Positions 7,088 through 15,118 are shown, numbered from the stretch's first letter. The stretch: 37,757 nt of DNA from Archaeoglobi archaeon (GCA_004347865.1 QNUZ01000002.1:1-37757); one strand, 5' to 3'. Translations and numbers: made by a program. The notes: generated by a model not told the origin, from the sequence alone.

Positions 7088-7906
7088 CTAGTTTAAAGCT
7101 TCCTCAATCCTCTTCACTATTCTCTCGAAAGCCTTTGAGGTCTGCGATTCGAAGTCCACGACAAAGGGCATCCCGCTGTCCGCCTCCTTAGAAATCTTCG
7201 GATCCAACGGGATCTCGCCCAGCAGCGGCACTCCAAAGGCTTCGGCAATCTTCTTCCCGGCACCTGTGTTGAAAACCTCTATCCTCTCCCCGCACTTCGG
7301 GCAGACAAGGTAGCTCATGTTCTCAACTATCCCGAGAACCCTGAGCTTTAGCAGCTCTGCGAATTTCACGGACTTCTTCACAACGTTCTCCGAAACCTCC
7401 GAAGGAATTGTAACTATCAAAACGCCGTCCATCTCTGGCAGCAGCTGGGCAATGCTCAGCGGTTCGTCGCCCGTGCCGGGAGGGAGGTCTATCAGCAGGT
7501 AATCAAGCTCGCCCCACTCAACCTCAGCGAGTAGCTGGCGAAGTGCAGACATCTTCAGCGGTCCGCGCCAGACTACAGGGTCCTCATCGCTCTGCAGGAG
7601 AAAGTCCATTGAAACAACCTTCATGTTCATCGGTCCCAGTACTGGAATTATCTCGCCATCTTTCGAAACCCCAAGCCTTCTCCCTTTAAGTCCGAGCATC
7701 TTCGGAATGCTTGGCCCGTGCATGTCAGCGTCAAGAATTCCGACAGCATAGCCCTTGAGGGCAAAAGCCATTGCGAGGTTTGCAGTTACCGTGCTCTTTC
7801 CAACTCCGCCCTTTCCGCTGATCACAGCTATCTTGTGCCTCACTTTTGCCATCTTTTCCCTGATCTTTCTGTCCTGCTCTTCGATTATCTTCTTTCTGTC
7901 TTCCAT
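7088..7906 (-). CDS. mrp: Mrp/NBP35-family iron-sulfur carrier ATPase
   Basis: A 272-residue P-loop ATPase of the Mrp/ApbC/NBP35 family, which binds and delivers [4Fe-4S] clusters to target proteins in the cytoplasm. The deviant Walker A motif is VISGKGGVGKST (about residues 28-39). LIDLPPGTGDEP is the switch region, and LVCPKCGERIEVF supplies the CxxC pair that bridges a cluster between two subunits. An N-terminal charged helix precedes the ATPase core. It is the last gene of a three-gene operon with an NifX-like protein (three-base gap) and a DUF5320 protein. It probably serves the many iron-sulfur enzymes of an anaerobe. Confidence 0.93.
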   Translation of the reverse strand: MEDRKKIIEEQDRKIREKMAKVRHKIAVISGKGGVGKSTVTANLAMAFALKGYAVGILDADMHGPSIPKMLGLKGRRLGVSKDGEIIPVLGPMNMKVVSMDFLLQSDEDPVVWRGPLKMSALRQLLAEVEWGELDYLLIDLPPGTGDEPLSIAQLLPEMDGVLIVTIPSEVSENVVKKSVKFAELLKLRVLGIVENMSYLVCPKCGERIEVFNTGAGKKIAEAFGVPLLGEIPLDPKISKEADSGMPFVVDFESQTSKAFERIVKRIEEALN

Positions 7907-7909
7907 CTA

Positions 7910-8266
7910 TTAATCCCCCTCGCATTCGGCCTCAGTTATTGGCTGGAGTTTTCCGGCCATGAATGCAGAAATGACCTCTCTCACCGATTTGCCTTCAGCC
8001 TTATAAATTTTTACCCTATTTTTCAGCTTTGCCAGAGCTCCCGCTCCGATTTGATATACTATTAAGACTTCGGGTTTTAGATCGAGAATTTTCTGCGATA
8101 CTCTCCTGCCACGACCGCCAATTTCTTCATGCTCAACGTTTCTTTCAAAGCTTATCTTAGTCTCGCCATCCAAATCAACAACAGCAAAAAAATTTGCCCT
8201 ACCAAAATGTCTGCTTAATTTTGCATCAGTTCCGTTCGTGTCCTCTACCGGAATCACTATCCTCAT
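7910..8266 (-). CDS. NifX/NifB-like (dinitrogenase cofactor family) protein
   Basis: A 118-residue protein of the dinitrogenase iron-molybdenum cofactor biosynthesis family. It opens MRIVIPVEDTNGTDAKLSRHFGRANFFAVVD, the usual start including the SxHFGRA motif. It continues with VEHEEIGGRGRRVSQKIL and LIVYQIGAGALAKL. Stand-alone archaeal members bind iron-sulfur or iron-molybdenum clusters and are not evidence of nitrogen fixation; no nif structural genes are here. The start overlaps the DUF5320 stop (ATGA), and Mrp follows. This Mrp/NifX/DUF5320 grouping is common in anaerobic archaea and bacteria and suggests metal-cluster handling. Confidence 0.88.
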   Translation of the reverse strand: MRIVIPVEDTNGTDAKLSRHFGRANFFAVVDLDGETKISFERNVEHEEIGGRGRRVSQKILDLKPEVLIVYQIGAGALAKLKNRVKIYKAEGKSVREVISAFMAGKLQPITEAECEGD

Positions 8267-8571
8267 TCAGACTCCCCTTTCTTCAGCTCTTCCAGCCTCT
8301 TTTCAACTTCTCTCAGTTCCTCCTCGATGCTAGCCTTTTCATCCTCAAGCTCCTTTTTGTATTCTTCCAGTGCTGAAATTTCCTCGCTTCTTGACAAACT
8401 TGCTATTCTTGGATATCTCAGTCGGAGAGCCCTAGGTGAGAGACGAGAAGCGAAATAAGCCCAGCATGCGCCTCTTCCGAACAGCCATCCAGGTCTTTCC
8501 CAAGGCGGCAGATGAGAGAAGGGTCCGAATCCCGGCCAAATTCCTGCCTTCCACAATCTTCTTCCGGGCAT
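8263..8571 (-). CDS. DUF5320-type protein
   Basis: A protein of 102 residues. The N-terminal half is rich in Gly, Pro, Trp and Arg (MPGRRLWKAGIWPGFGPFS, then GWLFGRGACWAYF), the usual composition of DUF5320 proteins found beside NifX-like and Mrp genes. The C-terminal half, about residues 60-102, is a charged coiled coil (EEYKKELEDEKASIEEEL). I set the start at 8571 because GGAGGTGA precedes that ATG; an in-frame ATG ten codons earlier lacks a ribosome site. Its function is unknown; genomic company suggests metal-cluster or redox work. It is the first gene of the operon and faces the DUF134 regulator across a 73-base promoter region. Confidence 0.7.
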   Translation of the reverse strand: MPGRRLWKAGIWPGFGPFSHLPPWERPGWLFGRGACWAYFASRLSPRALRLRYPRIASLSRSEEISALEEYKKELEDEKASIEEELREVEKRLEELKKGESE

Positions 8572-8587
8572 AGCATCACCTCCTATT

Positions 8588-8637
8588 TTGTGCTTATGCA
8601 CAAATTTTTGGCAAGATATTTAAGCTTTTGCACAAAT
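8588..8637. promoter_or_regulatory. Shared promoter with repeated GCACAAAT sites
   Basis: Between the divergent DUF5320 and DUF134 genes, GCACAAAT occurs at 8598-8605 and again at 8630-8637, exactly 32 bases (about three helical turns) apart. A mirrored TTGTGC at 8588-8593 makes a 6-4-6 perfect inverted repeat with the first copy. ATATTTAA at 8616-8623 is a TATA box about 25 bases before the DUF134 start. The layout fits binding by a dimeric repressor, most simply the DUF134 protein itself. Confidence 0.45.
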
Positions 8638-8644
8638 TCGTGAT

Positions 8645-8974
8645 GTGTGGCAGAAGAGGTACAGGTGCGGAAAACGAGGTAGGTGCCCGAAACCTGTAAT
8701 GCTGAGCTCGACCCCCGTGATTCAGAGCTTTATTCCAAACCCAATGCTGAATCCGGAGCCTGTTATTCTCGACCCAGCGGAACTCGAAGCTATAAGGCTG
8801 ATAGATCTTGAGGGCCTTTCTCAGGAGGAGGCAGGGGAAAGAATGGGCGTTTCAAGGGGAACGGTTTGGAGGCTGCTTAAGAACGGCAGGAGAAAGGTTG
8901 CCACGGCCCTGAGTGAGGGTAGGGCAATTGCGGTTTTTTCAGCCCCTGAGGAACTAAATAAAGGTGAAGATTAA
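8645..8974 (+). CDS. DUF134 (UPF0251) helix-turn-helix protein
   Basis: A 109-residue probable DNA-binding protein of the DUF134 family. After a basic start with two cysteines (CGKRGRCPKPV), residues about 37-85 form the conserved core. ILDPAELEAIRLIDLEGLSQEEA leads into the helix-turn-helix GERMGVSRGTVWRLLKNGRRKV. Members commonly sit beside NifX-like and Mrp genes, as here, and probably regulate them. The start is a GTG at 8645 with no Shine-Dalgarno site; a TATA box at 8616-8623 suggests a leaderless message. The 3' end overlaps the thiolase stop on the other strand by four bases. Confidence 0.82.
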   Translation: MWQKRYRCGKRGRCPKPVMLSSTPVIQSFIPNPMLNPEPVILDPAELEAIRLIDLEGLSQEEAGERMGVSRGTVWRLLKNGRRKVATALSEGRAIAVFSAPEELNKGED

Positions 8975-10245
8975 ATCCTTTCGACGATCATCGCCATTCC
9001 CATCCCTCCGCCCACGCATAGCGTTGCGAGTCCGTAGTCCACCGCTCTGCGCTCCATTTCATGTATCAAAGTCGTTAGAATTCTTGCTCCCGTGGCTCCA
9101 ATCGGATGGCCGAGGGATATTCCGCTTCCGTTAACGTTCGTGATGTTCCAGTCCAGTCCGAGCTCTTTTATGCATGCCAAAGCCTGTGCTGCAAAGGCCT
9201 CGTTAAGCTCTATCAGTCCTATTTCGCTCAGCTTCATGTTCGCCTTCGAAAGCACTTTTCTCACCGCAACTATGGGTCCGAGGCCCATGTAGGCCGGATC
9301 TACGGCTCCCGAAGCGTAGGCGACGATTTTAGCCTTTGGAACCAGCCCGATTTCTTTTGCGCTCCTCTCATCAGCTAAAAGCAATGCAGATGCTCCGTCG
9401 TTAACTCCGCTTGCATTTCCGGCAGTAACAGTACCATTCTTCTTGAAAACCGGAGGCAGAGCTGCGAGTTTTTCAAGACTCGTATCCCTTCTCGGGTGTT
9501 CATCAATTTCGTGCCTCATTATTTCCCTCTTCTGCCTTATTTCGACGGGTATTATTTCTTCCCTGAATTTTCCCTCATCCGTTGCCCTTACAGCTCTCAT
9601 GTGACTTTCATACGCGATCCTGTCCTGTTCCTCCCTCGTTATCCCGTATAGCTCTGCGATATTCTCTGCTGTAAATCCCATGTGATAGCCGTAGAACTTC
9701 TCCCACAGCCCGTCAAAAACCATCAGGTCCACGATCTCGTCAAAAGCGTTTACGGACATTCTGTAGCCCCATCTCGCCTTCCTCAATGCGTACGGAGCGT
9801 TGCTCATGCTTTCCATTCCCCCGGCGATCGCGAACTTTGCATTTCCGGAATCGATACTCTGGGCTGCCAAGGCCACCGCCTTAAGGCCGCTGGCGCAGAC
9901 CTTGTTCACGGTAAAAGCCGGGACCTCTTTAGGAATTCCAGCGTAGATCAAGGCCTGTCTTGCGGGATTCTGTCCCTGCGCGGCCTGCAGAACATTTCCG
10001 AATATAACTTCGTCGATTGGAACCTCAACTCCATCGTAGTCGAATGCCTTTTCAAGCTCGATCTTTCCCTTTGGGAGCTTGCTTGGATAGAACTCCAGCG
10101 ACTCCCTTGTAGGGACTGGCTTTATGGCGAGCTTTTTTAGCAGACCCCTTACAACTATTGAACCCAGTTCATAGGCCTGGAAATCCTTTAAAATTCCGCC
10201 AAATCTTCCAACGGGGGTTCTGACACCCTCGACAATAACAGCCAT
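8971..10245 (-). CDS. Acetyl-CoA C-acyltransferase (thiolase)
   Basis: A 424-residue thiolase that joins two acetyl-CoA units or cleaves 3-ketoacyl-CoA. Catalytic residues are present: the nucleophile Cys117 in VNKVCASGLKA, the GHPIGATGAR histidine loop, and the second cysteine in TLCVGGGMG. The N-terminal domain carries an insertion of roughly 28-30 residues (about 41-73, including RESLEFYPSKLPKGKIELEK) compared with the usual 390-residue enzymes. No hydroxyacyl-CoA dehydrogenase or HMG-CoA synthase lies next to it. It could serve beta-oxidation, as in Archaeoglobus, or acetoacetyl-CoA formation. Unlike many archaeal thiolases it is not paired with a DUF35 gene. Confidence 0.9.
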   Translation of the reverse strand: MAVIVEGVRTPVGRFGGILKDFQAYELGSIVVRGLLKKLAIKPVPTRESLEFYPSKLPKGKIELEKAFDYDGVEVPIDEVIFGNVLQAAQGQNPARQALIYAGIPKEVPAFTVNKVCASGLKAVALAAQSIDSGNAKFAIAGGMESMSNAPYALRKARWGYRMSVNAFDEIVDLMVFDGLWEKFYGYHMGFTAENIAELYGITREEQDRIAYESHMRAVRATDEGKFREEIIPVEIRQKREIMRHEIDEHPRRDTSLEKLAALPPVFKKNGTVTAGNASGVNDGASALLLADERSAKEIGLVPKAKIVAYASGAVDPAYMGLGPIVAVRKVLSKANMKLSEIGLIELNEAFAAQALACIKELGLDWNITNVNGSGISLGHPIGATGARILTTLIHEMERRAVDYGLATLCVGGGMGMAMIVERI

Positions 10246-10354
10246 GAAAAAAGGATTCTCGGTAAGTTAAAAGCTTTGTCATTTTTACAATTTTTAATTT
10301 TTAATGCTTTTTTGAGCTTCGATAAGCTTAAAAATTTCCCTGATAAGCGAAGAT

Positions 10355-11179
10355 GTGCAGAGAAACATAGCGATCTACGGAAAGGGTGGAATAGGGAAAT
10401 CGACCGTTTCAAGCCATCTGGCTGCTTTTTGGGGGCTGAACGGACTGAAGGTTGCACTGATAGGATGTGATCCGAAAAGAGATACCACTCTTCTGCTGAC
10501 CGGTAACAGAAGGATAAAACCTGTGCTGCAGGCTTTAAAGAACGGCGAGAATCTTCAGGAATGCTTTTTCAGGGGTTATGCGAATGTCCTTTGTTCGGAA
10601 ATCGGCGGGCCTGAGCCGGGTGTAGGATGTGCAGGGCGCGGGCTTCTTTTGGCTTTTGAAGTAATAGACCGCCTAGGAGTTTTGCGGGATACAGAGATCG
10701 TTCTTTACGATGTTCCCGGCGATGTTGTATGCGGGGGCTTTGTGGTGCCGATGAAGAGGGATAGCGAGGTATACATCGTTACCTCTGGGGAATACCTCTC
10801 AATTTACGCTGCAAACAACATCTGCAACGGCGCAAGGAATTCAGGGACAAGAGTCGGTGGGTTGATTCTTAACTCCAAGTTCGACCTCGAGCTGGAGCGC
10901 AGGATTGTGGAAGAATTTGCAGAAGCGGTTGGTACCGAATTGGTTGGAGAGATCCCGTATCTTAAAAGGCTTAAGGAATGCGAAATTTCGGGAAAAACTG
11001 TTTTTCAGCTTTCGGGGACAGATTACGAAGCGGGCATCTTTTCCAGCATAGCGCAGAGAATCTTCAAGAGTAGACCCTCCAGAAAGGTTGAAGGCCTAGA
11101 AGACGAGGAGCTGATCGAGATCTTCGGAAAATTTTATTCCTCAAGCTTTTCACAGACACAGAACTCGCAGAAGGAGTAG
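10355..11179 (+). CDS. cfbC: CfbC, reductase subunit for F430 precursor cyclisation
   Basis: NifH-like ATPase that passes electrons to CfbD in the reductive cyclisation of Ni-sirohydrochlorin a,c-diamide, a step of coenzyme F430 synthesis. It starts NIAIYGKGGIGKSTVSSHL (P-loop) and has IGCDPKRDTT. GVGCAGRG and YDVPGDVVCGGF supply the two cysteines that bridge a [4Fe-4S] cluster between subunits. Identity as CfbC rather than nitrogenase NifH follows from the other four cfb genes nearby and the absence of nif structural genes. The GTG start at 10355 has TTAAAAAT at 10328-10335, so a leaderless transcript is likely. It overlaps the convergent DUF2115-like gene by 46 bases. Confidence 0.92.
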   Translation: MQRNIAIYGKGGIGKSTVSSHLAAFWGLNGLKVALIGCDPKRDTTLLLTGNRRIKPVLQALKNGENLQECFFRGYANVLCSEIGGPEPGVGCAGRGLLLAFEVIDRLGVLRDTEIVLYDVPGDVVCGGFVVPMKRDSEVYIVTSGEYLSIYAANNICNGARNSGTRVGGLILNSKFDLELERRIVEEFAEAVGTELVGEIPYLKRLKECEISGKTVFQLSGTDYEAGIFSSIAQRIFKSRPSRKVEGLEDEELIEIFGKFYSSSFSQTQNSQKE

Positions 11180-11607
11180 GGATTTAGCTGTTTCTCCTTT
11201 GCCGGGCAGAAGTATTTGTCCCCCAGCTGCCTGATCCCCTGACCGCCTGGGAATTTTATTCTGGGTGAATGAATAGGCTTTCTGGCAATGAAGATCAGAT
11301 ACGGCACGACAACTCTTGAGATTTTCAAAAAAGCCTTTTCGTATTCGTTCTCTGACTCCTTTTTAAGCCTTTCCATCAGTCCTTTGAGTTTTTCCTCTTC
11401 TATCTCGCCCTCTTCATCGCTTTTGCGCATTAACTCGAAAAGGTTTTCCGCAAAGTAGCCCGTGATCTCCTCGATCCAGGCTCTGCTCAGGTTCTCCGGA
11501 ACGAATTTGAACTCCTCAGCCAGATATCTCTCAGCCAGGGCAAAATCGAGGTGGGTAATCTTCAAAGCTTCCTTCCTAAGCGCTTCCAGCAACTCCCTTT
11601 TTTGCAC
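11134..11607 (-). CDS. DUF2115/UPF0305-like protein downstream of mcrA
   Basis: A 157-residue protein, mostly helical and charged, ending in a cysteine-rich tail. KFPGGQGIRQLGDKYFCPA is followed by PYSFCEFCVCE, matching the C-terminal pattern of the methanogen family UPF0305/DUF2115 as I recall it. The four closely spaced cysteines could hold zinc or an iron-sulfur cluster. The GTG at 11607 is chosen because a minus-strand TATA-like run (about 11622-11635) lies at the right distance. Longer in-frame starts would run back through the mcrA coding region. It follows mcrA by 29 bases and may be made from its own promoter. Function unknown. Confidence 0.65.
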   Translation of the reverse strand: MQKRELLEALRKEALKITHLDFALAERYLAEEFKFVPENLSRAWIEEITGYFAENLFELMRKSDEEGEIEEEKLKGLMERLKKESENEYEKAFLKISRVVVPYLIFIARKPIHSPRIKFPGGQGIRQLGDKYFCPAKEKQLNPYSFCEFCVCEKLEE

Positions 11608-11636
11608 GAATTGAGTTTTAAAAAAGTATAAAAAAT

Positions 11637-13307
11637 TTAGTGCGGCGGAATAACCGCGTCTCTTTCGCCGTCCGGGAAGAATTCTCTCAGGGCTCCCTTT
11701 GCGAACATCTTTCTTGGCTCTGTCCAGTCGAATTTGAGCGATGGATCTGCGAATGCAACCTTTACTATCGGGTTCACGCACCAGGCGTGCTTGCAGGCAG
11801 CATGGGCTCCAGCGACGATACCTGCGTACTCTCCGCTGTGTCCGACGTTCATTGCGTAGTTCGGGTAGTTCACGCCTCTCAGCTCCAGCGGCAAGCCCTC
11901 GTCGCTTCTGTAGGAGAAGCTGTTCGTCATACCGAGCTGATCCTGCTGGTCGTAACCGTAGAATCCGAGCCTGCCCATGTGCTCCTTGTGGAGGATCATC
12001 GACAGATACCAGCCGTTAACTCCTGCCTGGGCATCTCCAGTTGCGATAGCTGTTCCAACACCGGAAGCTGCTGCAAGAACTGAAGCCCTCTGCGAACCGC
12101 CGAAGTGTGTCTCCATCAGTGCCGGGAAGCGCTCGTACTGCTCCAGGCCGTATAGCGTTGCTTCAGTTGCCACGTCGAGAACTGTGTCCATCGTTCTTGG
12201 GGCCTTTGCAAATCCACCGTACTTCTTCTTCACGTAGTCTGCAATGTAGTAGCAGAAGTCGTCGAGTATGTCGTCCGTGTAAACTGCCGTGGCGTACTGG
12301 GTGAATCCAACTCCGCCCGACATGTATATTCCGAACCAGAGCTGGTCATAGATCACGCTTCCCGCAGCGAGCGTTTCAAGGGCGACCTTTACTGGGTCGT
12401 CAGGATACTTCCTGCTCGTCTGGACAATGTCCGCCAGGTAACCGAATGCAAGTCCGCCCGGCTCATTTGGTCCCCTTGCCCTCCTCCATGGAGTTAGCGT
12501 GGCCATCTGGATAACTTCTGCGTGCTTTGCGGCGTATGCAAACTCCGCAATTGCTGCCTCGCCTGCCATCAGCTTGTATGAAGCGATCATCGCCATGCTG
12601 ATCTGCATCGCAGACCATCTCGAAATCGTGCCTCCGTCAGCAGCCCTTCCGACGATAATTGGAACCCTTGTTACCTGGTAGAGCGATTTGCCGATCGCTT
12701 TCTTCAGAGCTTCGGCCTGCTCAGGTGGGAACTGCTTGTTTATGTCTATAAGGAACCTCTTGTCGATCTGGTCGGCAAGCTCGTCGTTGCCCGTGAAAAC
12801 CTTTACGTAGGAGTCCGCAACCAGCGCCGGATGTATTTCGACCATGTGCTCCTGAACGACCGCACCGCCGGGCAGTGCGTGGTTCACAACCTCCAGATAC
12901 TGGTTGATTGTTTCAGGAGTGACTTCCTTACCCAATCTCTTTTCAAGCAACGCATGAGGAGCATCGAGACCGACGATGACGGTTCTTCTGATGTCATCCC
13001 ACATCTGCTGCATTGCGGCGTTGTTTATGTAGTGCAGATCGTCGCCCTCGACGTAAACGTCTGTGCCGGAGATCTTGTACGGCATCAAGACTCTCTGACC
13101 GACCGGAATTCCGCCCAGGTGCATTTCGGGGTTGTATCCCGGAATTCCCCTCTCCTTTGCGAGCTTCTGAGCCCATTCAACGAATTCCCTCTTTCTTGCG
13201 GACTGCTTCCAGCCGTCGTAGATATAGAATCTCGTCTGCTTTTCAGTCGGGTCCTCTTTGAACTTCTTCTTCAGAGCATCAATAAACAACTTCTTTTCAG
13301 CTACCAT
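11637..13307 (-). CDS. mcrA: Methyl-coenzyme M reductase, alpha subunit
   Basis: Catalytic alpha subunit (556 residues) of MCR, which joins methyl-coenzyme M and coenzyme B to release methane, or runs in reverse. The axial nickel ligand is Gln152 (VVQEHMVE). The active-site segment GGVGFTQYAT carries Phe335 and Tyr338, and Tyr450 precedes Gly451 in GFYGYD. Counterparts of the modified residues, by memory of the Methanothermobacter protein: His262 (KHAEV), Arg276 (WRRARGPNEP), Gln406 (GGSQRAS), Gly451 and Asp456 are all kept. The usual S-methylcysteine position (Cys452 there) is Leu458. The sequence is of the methane type rather than the divergent alkane type. GAGGTGAT precedes the ATG. It is the last gene of mcrBDCGA. 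Confidence 0.98.
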   Translation of the reverse strand: MVAEKKLFIDALKKKFKEDPTEKQTRFYIYDGWKQSARKREFVEWAQKLAKERGIPGYNPEMHLGGIPVGQRVLMPYKISGTDVYVEGDDLHYINNAAMQQMWDDIRRTVIVGLDAPHALLEKRLGKEVTPETINQYLEVVNHALPGGAVVQEHMVEIHPALVADSYVKVFTGNDELADQIDKRFLIDINKQFPPEQAEALKKAIGKSLYQVTRVPIIVGRAADGGTISRWSAMQISMAMIASYKLMAGEAAIAEFAYAAKHAEVIQMATLTPWRRARGPNEPGGLAFGYLADIVQTSRKYPDDPVKVALETLAAGSVIYDQLWFGIYMSGGVGFTQYATAVYTDDILDDFCYYIADYVKKKYGGFAKAPRTMDTVLDVATEATLYGLEQYERFPALMETHFGGSQRASVLAAASGVGTAIATGDAQAGVNGWYLSMILHKEHMGRLGFYGYDQQDQLGMTNSFSYRSDEGLPLELRGVNYPNYAMNVGHSGEYAGIVAGAHAACKHAWCVNPIVKVAFADPSLKFDWTEPRKMFAKGALREFFPDGERDAVIPPH

Positions 13308-13317
13308 CTAAATCACC

Positions 13318-14112
13318 TCATAACTTTTCAGCTTTTTCAAGCCTGAAACCTGCTAGAGTTCTCAGCAGGTGAATCCTCTTTACCCAGTTCAGCAGTTCGG
13401 GGTCATCCCTTGTGGAGACACCGTCCACCCTGTAGATCGTGGTCATCTTCTTCAGCTGTTCTTCTGGCAGCGGCTTTCCAACCCTTACTGGGGTGTCGAG
13501 AGGAACGCCGACCTGATCCTTGACGTATACGACCTCGCCGGTTTTCTTGTCAAAGGTGTACCTTCTCAGAGCATCGAACATCATTCCGTTCTCGTCAAGT
13601 CTCAGCGAGTGTCCGTGGACTGTAGCGCCCCTAACGCCAACCCTAGCCGGATCAAAGACTTCGGTTTCAAGCAGTTCCTTTGCCACAAGCTCAAGATCGC
13701 GCTCTCTCATTTCTAGAGGAGCTCTTCCTGAAAGCGTTCCCGGGTCAACACCCCTGTATCTCCAGAATGCCATCCAGGATCTGACGTATGGAGCGAGCGG
13801 AGCGAAGTAGACTGAATCCGTGAACTGGATGTATCTGATTCTGTCCCCCGCTTTGGCACCAGGTGTTGGTTCGACAAGCTCCCTGATCGGGCATGCCGGT
13901 TCTCCTAGCTCCTCAAGCGGTGGATGTACAGACTTGTAAGCTTCTCCTGGGACCCTGTGTCCCAAAAGCCTCACAACATCCTCGTCGGAGATCGATCTCA
14001 GCTTCTTAAGCTCGTATCCGGGATCAAGATATTTTCTCCTGTTCTCCGCAACTATGCTCTGCCCCGGATATGCGGGCTTATACTTTCCACCCTTAACTTT
14101 TATTTCGCTCAT
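13318..14112 (-). CDS. mcrG: Methyl-coenzyme M reductase, gamma subunit
   Basis: Gamma subunit (264 residues) of the MCR hexamer, which helps form the coenzyme M and F430 pocket. Family features include YKPAYPGQSIVAENRRKYLDP at the N-terminus, LLGHRVPGEAYKSVHPPL, and the conserved IQFTDSVYFAPLAPYVRSWM. ARVGVRGATVHGHSLRLDENG carries the GxTVHGHSLRLDE signature. It is slightly longer than the roughly 250-residue methanogen subunits. The ATGA overlap with mcrC and the ten-base gap to mcrA place it firmly within the operon. Confidence 0.97.
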   Translation of the reverse strand: MSEIKVKGGKYKPAYPGQSIVAENRRKYLDPGYELKKLRSISDEDVVRLLGHRVPGEAYKSVHPPLEELGEPACPIRELVEPTPGAKAGDRIRYIQFTDSVYFAPLAPYVRSWMAFWRYRGVDPGTLSGRAPLEMRERDLELVAKELLETEVFDPARVGVRGATVHGHSLRLDENGMMFDALRRYTFDKKTGEVVYVKDQVGVPLDTPVRVGKPLPEEQLKKMTTIYRVDGVSTRDDPELLNWVKRIHLLRTLAGFRLEKAEKL

Positions 14113-14732
14113 ACATTCACCCCCAAATGCGACTTAACCTTCATACATATCTCGTCTATTTTTTTCGGCGGGCAATTTTGCCCTCTTACGACGTCTGTAA
14201 CTATCTCAACAACCTCTCCCAAGGTTTCGGGTTTTTCGGGGCTTACAACTCTCGTCCTAACCCCTGCTTTTGCAAAATCCTCGAATGTAACCGGGCACTG
14301 GCAAACGACTACGGCTTTTATCGGCACGTATCTAAGGATTGCCTTGGCTTTTCCAATTACATGATGCTTTACATTGCCAAGATGGATTATACAGAGCTTG
14401 TGCTTTGAGATTCTGTCTATTTCCTCGAATTTAAGTCCAAAGTGGGATCCATAACCACCTTTCGCCGCTGAAGCCCCAGGAGGAGCACTTGAGCCAGCGT
14501 CAAGAACGAGTACGCTGGGATTTATTCCTTCTCTCCTAAGCCCAGCGGTGATCTCGCAAACAGGCTTTGTTACGTGTCTTGTCGAAGGGGACATCGAGAT
14601 CACGATGACATCGGACTTCTTGGCTCCGCAGTAGCCCAAAGAAACTGTCCCCCTCTGGGCCAGGCCTCCACCAAGGCCTATGCCCATCGCCTCTCTACAG
14701 TCAACGAACTGCGTTTCTCTGCCGATCTTCAT
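14109..14732 (-). CDS. mcrC: McrC, MCR activation-complex protein
   Basis: A 207-residue protein, not part of the mature MCR enzyme. In Methanothermobacter, McrC was found in the ATP-dependent MCR activation fraction (component A3a) with marker proteins and AtwA. Family signatures here are QFVDCREAMGIGLGGGLAQRGT and ISMSPSTRHVTKPVCEIT. SVLVLDAGSSAPPGA and a later VVVCQCPVTFEDFA follow. Several cysteines (in DCRE, LGYCG, VCQCP, QNCPP) could bind metal. It overlaps mcrD upstream and mcrG downstream by ATGA, so its expression is tied to the structural subunits. Confidence 0.96.
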   Translation of the reverse strand: MKIGRETQFVDCREAMGIGLGGGLAQRGTVSLGYCGAKKSDVIVISMSPSTRHVTKPVCEITAGLRREGINPSVLVLDAGSSAPPGASAAKGGYGSHFGLKFEEIDRISKHKLCIIHLGNVKHHVIGKAKAILRYVPIKAVVVCQCPVTFEDFAKAGVRTRVVSPEKPETLGEVVEIVTDVVRGQNCPPKKIDEICMKVKSHLGVNV

Positions 14733-15118
14733 TCTTCGTCCCCTTCCTCTCTGCTCTCTCTCAACTGCATTATGTATGCGACTTTGTAATCATGGAGAGT
14801 GGGATAATCCTTGGTGAACTTCCCGATCCGAATTGAGTAGCCGAAGGGCATTAACTCTCTGCAGATATCATGGATTTTTTCTACAACTCTGTCTGCATTC
14901 TTCGATTTCAGAATTATCCTGCTGACAGCTACTGAGAGCTCCATTTCCTTGCCTTTAAAGACTATTTTCTCCCGAGCGTCGCTCTTCACTCTGGGTCCTT
15001 GAATTATAAACCCCTCTACATCCTCTATTTCCGAGATTCTGTCAAGCAACCTTTCGGCTGTCTTAGCCCCCAAAATTCTGTTCGGGAAGATCTCTATATC
15101 CTCGGGAGAGGGTTGCAT
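14729..15118 (-). CDS. mcrD: McrD, MCR operon accessory protein
   Basis: A 129-residue accessory protein encoded in nearly all mcr operons. It is thought to bind MCR during assembly or activation but is not required for the finished enzyme. The start MQPSPEDIEIFPNRILGAKTAERLL and the segment VEGFIIQGPRVKSDAREKI are characteristic; a small ferredoxin-like fold is likely. It follows mcrB by five bases and overlaps mcrC. Nothing unusual is seen. Confidence 0.94.
   Translation of the reverse strand: MQPSPEDIEIFPNRILGAKTAERLLDRISEIEDVEGFIIQGPRVKSDAREKIVFKGKEMELSVAVSRIILKSKNADRVVEKIHDICRELMPFGYSIRIGKFTKDYPTLHDYKVAYIMQLRESREEGDEE

Noticed and set aside
10355..11179. Nitrogenase iron protein (NifH) and, with 18947-20038, a nitrogen-fixation system
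   Set aside because: No nifK/E/N genes are seen, and the partners are F430 enzymes. The pair is CfbC/CfbD.
11608..11781. N-terminal extension of the DUF2115-like protein
   Set aside because: It lies largely inside mcrA in another frame and would need the promoter and ribosome site inside that gene. The GTG at 11607 with a TATA element is simpler.
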